A stretch of DNA of 37,362 nucleotides, from contig CAJTGF010000055.1 in the NCBI GenBank assembly GCA_910575585.1, positions 1 through 37,362 of the forward strand. Direction: 5' to 3'. The stretch is from Clostridiaceae bacterium (GTDB lineage Bacteria; Bacillota; Clostridia; Lachnospirales; Lachnospiraceae). The position numbers and the translations under genes were made by a program. The notes under the pieces are model-generated. The model had not been told where the DNA came from. It made no database searches and saw only the letters and a list, made by a program, of their open reading frames with translations. Position 1 is the first letter of the stretch, and every line of letters begins with the position of its first letter. Positions 32,490-37,362 of the stretch are shown one piece after another.

Positions 32490-33895
32490 TATCGCTCCAT
32501 ATCCTGTTTTCTGCGGGGTTGCTGTTCCCGCTGCTCCTGCCGTAAGATACTGTAAACGCTCTTTCTGATTTTCTCCGCTTCTTTCACTTCCTCTTTCAAT
32601 ACAAGATACCGCTGATTAAGCGTTTTTCTCTCGGCGGTCAGCTTGGTGTATTCTTCTTTCCATGTCTTTGTCGGGATTGTGGTCTTGCCGTTCATCACGC
32701 CTTTGAGATAATTTTTCGCCGTTGTGAATAGGATTTGCTCGGCTTCGGTCAGCGGCTTCTTTCCCTTACACTTGAAATAAATGTCGGCTTGCTCTAAGTG
32801 CTTTTTCAGAGTGGCAAGCCGCCGTTCAACGGGTTTCAGTTTCCCTTGAATATCCAGTTGTTCCCCTATCATGGACTTGAATTTTTCATCAAGCCCCGCC
32901 ATATCCATGATGTTATTGGTTTGCAGGAAATTCAGCATTTTTGCCGCGTCTTTGAGGTTATACAGCGATTGTGAATATCCCGCTTTCCCCGCCTGTGCCT
33001 TGCGTGACAGTATGCCTTGGATATAGTCGGCAAGGGTGGGCGGCTCGGTGTTCTCCTGTTCCTCTTTCAACCAGTCTTGCAGTTTGGAAATACGCGCCTT
33101 TAACTGCCGCAAACGCTTATTTGTCACTTCGATTTCGCGGTTGAGGTCGCCGCGCCCGGTGCGGATGCCGCGCTTTTCCATAGCAGACGCGGCAACGCCT
33201 AAATGGACGGTGGGGATTTGGTCTATTCCCTGCCGTTCATAACTGCGGTGGTCTACGCGCTCCGCGTGTCCGTTCTGCTCCAACGCCTGATTGCAAAGCC
33301 TCGCCCATGCCGCCCTCCATTCCTCCGCTTTGGTCTGCTCGTTCCAGTCAGTAGCGGGAATGGACTTGCATTTGTACTGCCGCTTTTTCGGGTCATAGAT
33401 TTTATTCCCGTCCCTGTCAAGAATGTACTCCTTTTTCTGCTTCGCTCCCCATGCACCGCGCTCGTCAAAAGGGCGCATAGTCAGCATGATATGGGCGTGG
33501 GGATTGCCGCCGCCCGTATCATGTATGGCAAAATCGGCGCACATTCCCGCCGCCACAAAATGCCGTTTCACATACTCGCGGACAAGGGAAATGCTTTGCT
33601 CCCTCGTCAGTTCGCGGGGCAGGGCAATTTCAATCTCCCGCGCAAGCTGGGCGTTTTTCGCTTTCTCGATTTTTTCCACTTCGTTCCACAAAACCGCCCT
33701 GTCTGAAAAAGCGGCGGGGGCATGGTCGGGGAGTAAAATCTCGGTGTGGACTACGCCGCCCTTGTGGGTGTAGTCGTGGGTCATTCCGTCAAACTGGTTT
33801 TTGATTTTCTCCCCCGCCCGGTAAGCGGCGGCGGCAACAGCGGACTTGCCCTTGCCGCGGGATATGACTTTGATACTGCAATGATAGATTGCCAC
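32489..33895 (-). CDS. mobA: MobQ-family relaxase (MobA/MobL)
   Basis: The 468-aa protein begins AIYHCSIKVISRGKGKSAVA with the active-site Tyr region AAAYRAGE, and has the His cluster HDTGGGNPHAHIMLTMR that binds the metal. A long helical C-terminal part follows (coiled coil at about 290-330). It nicks oriT and leads the DNA strand into a recipient cell, using conjugation machinery of a helper element. GTG 33895 is taken as start, with AAAGGAG upstream; the longer frame to 33985 would run into the oriT side. The IncQ-like oriT lies 80 bp upstream, as in RSF1010-type systems. It mobilizes the transposon after excision. Confidence 0.92.
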   Translation of the reverse strand: MAIYHCSIKVISRGKGKSAVAAAAYRAGEKIKNQFDGMTHDYTHKGGVVHTEILLPDHAPAAFSDRAVLWNEVEKIEKAKNAQLAREIEIALPRELTREQSISLVREYVKRHFVAAGMCADFAIHDTGGGNPHAHIMLTMRPFDERGAWGAKQKKEYILDRDGNKIYDPKKRQYKCKSIPATDWNEQTKAEEWRAAWARLCNQALEQNGHAERVDHRSYERQGIDQIPTVHLGVAASAMEKRGIRTGRGDLNREIEVTNKRLRQLKARISKLQDWLKEEQENTEPPTLADYIQGILSRKAQAGKAGYSQSLYNLKDAAKMLNFLQTNNIMDMAGLDEKFKSMIGEQLDIQGKLKPVERRLATLKKHLEQADIYFKCKGKKPLTEAEQILFTTAKNYLKGVMNGKTTIPTKTWKEEYTKLTAERKTLNQRYLVLKEEVKEAEKIRKSVYSILRQEQREQQPRRKQDMER

Positions 33896-33976
33896 GCGCC
33901 GCGCTCCTTTCTGCGGGCAACTCCCGCCGTTTTCTTTTGTGCCGGCAGGCACAAAACGCCGTCTGCAAGACCGCAC

Positions 33977-34035
33977 ATACCACAATTCATTGTGGTATAT
34001 AAGTGCGCCCTATCCCAGTTCTTGGATAGGGCGCA
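33977..34035 (+). other. oriT: IncQ-like origin of transfer (oriT)
   Basis: A perfect inverted repeat, ATACCACAAT (33977-33986) and ATTGTGGTAT (33989-33998), is followed by TAAGTGCGCCCT (34000-34011). This order and nic core match RSF1010/R1162-type oriT, where MobQ relaxases cut TAAGTGCG^CCCT; the predicted nick is after 34007. A second inverted repeat, TGCGCCCTATCC (34004-34015) and GGATAGGGCGCA (34024-34035), overlaps the nick and may serve termination of transfer or regulation. Confidence 0.85.
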
Positions 34036-34305
34036 TTATCCGAGATAAAAACTTATCCGAGGTAAATTGATTTAATCCGATGAATACAGTATTTCAAAAC
34101 GATTATCTCGGATAATGAAACCCGTTATCAACTTGTGGATGATTTGCACCTATCCGAGATAATGGGGCAATCACGCCTTTATCTTGGATAATCATTGAGG
34201 TGGCAGCTACTCTTTTCAGAAATAATTATTCGAGGTAATTTCTTTTAAAGTCTTTCCTGTCAGTAATTTTGAAAGTTTCCTTGGATAATTGAAAATCTCG
34301 AATAA
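34036..34305. repeat. Nine palindromic 13-bp boxes (TTATCCGAGATAA type)
   Basis: Boxes start at 34036, 34053, 34072 (weak), 34103, 34150, 34179, 34226, 34276 and 34293. The best copies are TTATCCGAGATAA and its reverse complement TTATCTCGGATAA. Two pairs (34036/34053 and 34276/34293) are 17 bp apart. They fill the gap between oriT and the DUF3847 gene, which holds no gene. They look like binding sites for a DNA-binding protein of the transposon, in the position of an autoregulatory or relaxosome-accessory region. At 34311-34355 the sequences CCTTGC, GCAAGGGTA and TACCCTTGC could form alternative hairpins. Confidence 0.7.
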
Positions 34306-34345
34306 TGCGCCCTTGCTTTTAAGCAAGGGTAGGGGCATAAGCCCG

Positions 34346-34741
34346 TTACCCTTGCAAGCCGCCCCCGTTCATACTCCCGCCTGCGCCGCCCTCGCGGGCT
34401 GTATGGGCGGTTTGGGCGGTGGGTGGCGTGTTACCCTGTGCCGCCGTTTCTGCGCCCTGGGCGGGGGCTGTGGGGGCGTTCTGGGCGGTCAGTCCGTCCA
34501 GTATGCGGCGGGCGTGGTCGGTCATTACAGTCTTTTCAAGAAAGGTCTTGAATTGTTCCTCTGTCAGCGGTATCGTGTCGGGGACAAGGCTTTCAAAAAG
34601 CCCCTTGCGGCGGCATAGGCGTTTCGTTCTGTCCCTGCGCTCCTGCGCCTTTTGCTCCTGCACAAGCTGTCTGCGCCTGTTTTCAAGCTGTCGGATTTCT
34701 TCCTCAATGCTCGTGATTTTTTCGGCTTTGGTCTTTGCCAC
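34346..34741 (-). CDS. DUF3847 family protein
   Basis: The 131-aa product opens with MAKTKAEKITSIEEEIRQLE, a coiled coil with NRRRQLVQEQKAQERRDRTK, then RRKGLFESLVPDTIPLTEEQ and FKTFLEKTV, the DUF3847 signature. The C-terminal tail is Ala/Gln/Gly rich. The start is GTG 34741 with AAAGGAG ten bases upstream. The family occurs next to Mob proteins in Clostridia transposons and may be a relaxosome accessory or DNA-binding protein; the biochemical role is unknown. The adjacent box array could be its target. Confidence 0.85.
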   Translation of the reverse strand: MAKTKAEKITSIEEEIRQLENRRRQLVQEQKAQERRDRTKRLCRRKGLFESLVPDTIPLTEEQFKTFLEKTVMTDHARRILDGLTAQNAPTAPAQGAETAAQGNTPPTAQTAHTAREGGAGGSMNGGGLQG

Positions 34742-34833
34742 GGCTCAATCGCTCCTTTCATGTCTGGTATGGATTGGATGGGATAGGATTGGATGGGAAT
34801 GGAATGGTTTTTACAGATAACCGTTTTCCCGTT

Positions 34834-35001
34834 TTATTCCTGCTTGTCGGCAAGTATCATTTTCAAAATCTTGTCGCGGAATGTTTCTGTGCCGCTGTGG
34901 TTGAAAAACAACTCCGCAACAATGGTCTGCCCGTTCCTCTGCGTTGTGATGATACCGTCCGGCTTTCGGGGCGGGGTGGGGGTTTTGTTCTTTTCTGTCA
35001 A
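34834..35001 (-). CDS. tnpW: TnpW-family transposon protein
   Basis: The 55-residue protein matches TnpW of Tn4451-like elements: a Lys/Pro-rich start (EKNKTPTPPRKPDG), a short beta stretch (QTIVAELFFN) and a C-terminal helix (FRDKILKMILAD). The start is TTG at 35001, chosen because AAGGAG lies upstream, and the longer frames overlap the recombinase end. The function is unknown; it is conserved between the recombinase and mobilization genes. Confidence 0.8.
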   Translation of the reverse strand: MTEKNKTPTPPRKPDGIITTQRNGQTIVAELFFNHSGTETFRDKILKMILADKQE

Positions 35002-35080
35002 TAGGTCGCTCCTTTCTTTGGGCGTGAAAAAGGGATTTCCCGTAATTGGAAAATCCCTCTTAGCTGTCGGCTGTTCGGTT

Positions 35081-36928
35081 TTACTGTGCGGACATGGCGG
35101 CGGCTTGCGCCTTTTTTCTTGCTCTGTATTCCCGCGCTTTGATACGGTCATACTCCCGTTGCTTTTCAATGTTTTTGGCGCGGTAGGCTCTGGAATATTC
35201 CCGGTGGTAGGCGCGGCTCTTTTCCTTTTTCGCTTCTTCGATTTCCTCCCTCATTTTTTTGATTTCCTGCTCTGTCGGCTCTGCAAGCTGTGTCAGTTCG
35301 TTCTCAAATTTTCCGATATGGTTGAAGTATATCCCGATATGCTGTATGGCGTATCTCGCCCGCTTCTGGTCGCGCTCATGCACTTCAATCCTGCTGATAA
35401 ACTCGTTGAGAATGGCGGGGGTGAGTTCGGCAAAGTCGGCGTATCGTTCTGTCAGCTTCACAAACCTCTGCGCCCGTCCTCCCGCGTTCTCAAAAGCGGA
35501 CAACTGGTCTTTGATTTCCGCAAGCTCCGCTTTCAGTGTATAGTATTCTTCTGAATACTTCTGCGACATCTGCTCATAACGGTCTTGCGGGATAGCGCCC
35601 AGTGCGTTGTCCTCGTACAGCTTATCCAGAACCTTTTCGATTTGTTCAAGCCGCATTGTGACTTGCGGTACGCGCTTCTGCTGTTTCTTCGTCCGGTCGG
35701 TCTGCTGTACGTCAAGGCTCTTTTTCACTAAGGCTTCAAAATCCGCCCTGTTGCTAATGGAGTATTCCGCGATTTTTTTCAGCACGTCCGCAACGGTCTG
35801 CATGAGTAAATCCGCGTCCATGATATGTGGGGAATGGCACTTCGGGTTTCTGGCTTTCCCCTTGTGGTATTCACTGCAAAAGGCAACGTGCCGTTTGCCG
35901 CCGTTCCTGTAATCTATCCGTATGTGCATTTTTGCGCCGCAGTCCTTACAGAAAAGCAAGCCCGACAAAGGGTGGATTTCCCCGTCCCCGTTTGGTCGCT
36001 TGACAGGGGCGTTTTCTAAAATCCGCTGTACGTTTTCAAAATCGGTGCGGTCGATAACCGGCGCATGGACATTTTCGGTAATCTGCCACTGGCTTCTGTC
36101 TACATAGTTGTTTCGTTTGTCGCGGAAATGCTTTGTGGTCTTGAAGTTCACAACGTCGCCGCAATACTCCTGCCTTGTGAGGATACGGGTCAAGGTCGCC
36201 TTATTCCATTTGTAGCGGTTTTCCTCGTTCAGCGTCCTGCTTTTTGCCGTTCCCCGCCCACGGTCTTTCATGTAGAATGTGGGAGTCGGGATTTGCTCAT
36301 TTTTCAGATATACGGCAATCTGGTTTCGGTTTTTCCCGTCCAGAAACAGGCGGAAAATAAGGCGGACAATTTCGGCGGCTTCTTCGTCAATCAACCAAAA
36401 ATCCTTGTTGTCTGGGTCTTTCACATAACCATAGGGGGCTTCGGTTGCGATTGGCTTGCCACTCATGCCTTTGGTCTTAATGCCCGTTTTCACTTTCTTG
36501 CTGATGTCCTTTGCGTACCACTCTGACATGATATTGATGAACGGCGCAAACTCCAATGTGTCGGGCTTTTCGCTGTCTATCCCGTTGTTTACCGCGATAA
36601 AGCGCACGTTGTTTCTGCGGAAAATCTCCATAGCGTTTCCCACTTGGAGATAGTCGCGCCCCCAACGGGTCATATCTTTCATAATGCACACGCCGACTTT
36701 GCCGTTTTCCACGTCCTCTATCATGCGGGAGTAGGCAGAACGGTCAAAAAATCTGCCGCTTTCGTCATCGTCAATGTAGTGCCGGATATTGGTTAATTTT
36801 AACTGTCTGGCATAGCTTTCCAGAAATTTCTTCTGGTTCTGTATGCTGTTGCTCTCGCCGCCGTCCCTGTCCTCGTCCCCCACGGATAGGCGGGAGTAAA
36901 GGGCTGTGATTTTGCTGTAATCATTCAT
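35081..36928 (-). CDS. Large serine recombinase (TnpX/TndX-like)
   Basis: The 615-aa protein has the resolvase catalytic domain at the N-terminus: LYSRLSVGDE with the nucleophile at Ser15, VCIMKDMTRWGRD and the FAPFINIMSEWYAKD helix. The recombinase domain follows (about residues 165-290), then the zinc-ribbon LFCKDCGAKMHIRI, a coiled coil and a long basic C-terminal tail (DUF4368-like; repeated YHREYSRAYRAKN units). It excises and inserts the transposon with a 2-bp crossover. ATG 36928 has AGGAGGG seven bases upstream and is preferred over ATG 36934. The gene is near one transposon end, as usual. The enzyme looks intact. Confidence 0.93.
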   Translation of the reverse strand: MNDYSKITALYSRLSVGDEDRDGGESNSIQNQKKFLESYARQLKLTNIRHYIDDDESGRFFDRSAYSRMIEDVENGKVGVCIMKDMTRWGRDYLQVGNAMEIFRRNNVRFIAVNNGIDSEKPDTLEFAPFINIMSEWYAKDISKKVKTGIKTKGMSGKPIATEAPYGYVKDPDNKDFWLIDEEAAEIVRLIFRLFLDGKNRNQIAVYLKNEQIPTPTFYMKDRGRGTAKSRTLNEENRYKWNKATLTRILTRQEYCGDVVNFKTTKHFRDKRNNYVDRSQWQITENVHAPVIDRTDFENVQRILENAPVKRPNGDGEIHPLSGLLFCKDCGAKMHIRIDYRNGGKRHVAFCSEYHKGKARNPKCHSPHIMDADLLMQTVADVLKKIAEYSISNRADFEALVKKSLDVQQTDRTKKQQKRVPQVTMRLEQIEKVLDKLYEDNALGAIPQDRYEQMSQKYSEEYYTLKAELAEIKDQLSAFENAGGRAQRFVKLTERYADFAELTPAILNEFISRIEVHERDQKRARYAIQHIGIYFNHIGKFENELTQLAEPTEQEIKKMREEIEEAKKEKSRAYHREYSRAYRAKNIEKQREYDRIKAREYRARKKAQAAAMSAQ

Positions 36929-36982
36929 GTGCATACCCTCCTGCGTCAATATAGGTGTTGCTTACAGTTAAGATTATGCACC

Positions 36983-37279
36983 TCAACGCGCGGAACCGTA
37001 CTCAATGCCTTTGCGGTATTTCTTCGCGTTCTTGCCTTTTAGGTAAACGGCAAGCCGGATAATCACCGCCCCGGCAACGCCGATCAGCAGGTCGCGGGGG
37101 TGGAAGCTGGGCGCGGCACTGGCAAAGGCGGCTGTGAAGCCCTCCCCAAGATGTAAAATCTTTTGGCTTGCGTCCATGCCGGGGGAAAGCCGGACAGCCG
37201 CGCCTACCTTATCAAACAGGTACACAAAGAGCAGATACGGGAGATTGAGAATAAGCAGCTTCTTGATTTCCGGCTTCAT
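36983..37279 (-). pseudogene. VirD4-type coupling protein, N-terminal fragment
   Basis: The 98 residues begin MKPEIKKLLILNLPYLLFVY and include two membrane segments (residues 9-24 and about 62-82), the usual N-terminal anchor of coupling proteins. The frame ends artificially in EYGSAR-stop, at the transposon junction; the continuation (WGTADD...) is at 31202. GGGAGG lies seven bases before the ATG. The ATG overlaps the stop of the preceding gene (ATGA), so it belonged to the conjugation operon. Confidence 0.88.
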
Positions 37280-37362
37280 AGCGATACCTCCCTGTCCTTG
37301 TGTTTGGTCTGCTGGCGGCTGGCGTTCAGCTCCTTTGCCTTTTCCCGGAAAGCGGCTAATGC
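37276..37362 (-). CDS. C-terminal end of PcfB-like (DUF3801) conjugation protein, partial
   Basis: The last 28 codons of an upstream gene enter the window: FREKAKELNASRQQTKHKDR is basic and helical, like the end of PcfB/DUF3801 proteins that precede the coupling protein in Gram-positive conjugative elements. Its TGA overlaps the coupling-protein ATG. The identification rests on position plus composition, so the family is likely rather than certain. Confidence 0.55.
   Translation of the reverse strand, partial: ALAAFREKAKELNASRQQTKHKDREVSL

Larger units (their letters stand above)
31203..36985. mobile_element. Serine-recombinase mobilizable transposon (about 5.8 kb) inside the coupling-protein gene
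   Basis: The element splits the VirD4 reading frame. On the minus strand the left exon ends GCGCGT-TG and the right exon begins TG-GGGAACC; both junctions share exactly the dinucleotide TG (CA at 36984-36985 and 31203-31204 on the plus strand). Removing the element restores CGT TGG GGA ACC and an open frame. A 2-bp crossover is the signature of large serine recombinases. Cargo: recombinase, TnpW, DUF3847, MobQ relaxase with oriT, TfoX-C and DUF3784 proteins. The 31205-31497 left end carries no gene. The layout matches Tn4451-like mobilizable elements of Clostridia. Confidence 0.88.

Overview
The window looks like accessory DNA from a gut-type Firmicute, most likely a Lachnospiraceae or related Clostridia. 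The evidence is gene style rather than a marker gene: AGGAGG ribosome sites, DUF5688, DUF3781, DUF3784, DUF3847 and TnpW families, a class B sortase, a PcfB/VirD4-type conjugation locus and a TnpX/TndX-like large serine recombinase. No rRNA, tRNA or core metabolic operon was seen. It is a patchwork of nested mobile elements, several of which have broken their hosts.

Positions 1-6400: a small unknown gene, then an AT-rich two-gene cassette: a large STAND-type NTPase with an N-terminal Mrr-like nuclease motif (Avs-like anti-phage architecture), facing a family 2 glycosyltransferase. The cassette is bounded by a perfect 20-bp inverted repeat (820-839 and 5275-5294). The right copy has the arm-spacer-arm form of a tyrosine recombinase site, and a tyrosine recombinase gene lies just outside (5456-6370). 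This predicts a 4.5-kb invertible defence/surface-sugar switch and is the most interesting object here.

Positions 6600-11800: a plasmid- or ICE-type partition locus (parA remnant, parB, and an array of palindromes at about 36-bp period that looks like the centromere), preceded by a small regulator-like gene with a frameshift at an A8 tract. A RIT-like pair of tyrosine recombinases has removed the first half of parA. It is followed by a truncated IS110 transposase whose leader folds into a hairpin.

Positions 11800-22100: a second ParB-domain protein, a broken DUF5688 gene, a VOC protein, DUF3781, a coiled-coil protein, a HigBA toxin-antitoxin module with a clear promoter/operator, unknown genes and gene remnants, a CCG-domain iron-sulfur protein, and a Panacea-domain antitoxin with a partner that looks C-terminally truncated.

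Positions 22100-37362: on the minus strand, a conjugation locus of PcfB end, VirD4-type coupling protein, sortase B and a very large repeat-rich surface protein. The coupling-protein gene is in three pieces. A 5.8-kb mobilizable transposon (serine recombinase, TnpW, DUF3847, MobQ relaxase with an IncQ-like oriT, TfoX-C and DUF3784 genes) sits after its N-terminal codons. A group II intron with its reverse transcriptase sits further on. The pieces on either side of the intron do not join: about 150 residues are missing and the two halves resemble different VirD4 lineages, suggesting that recombination between intron copies fused two conjugative elements.
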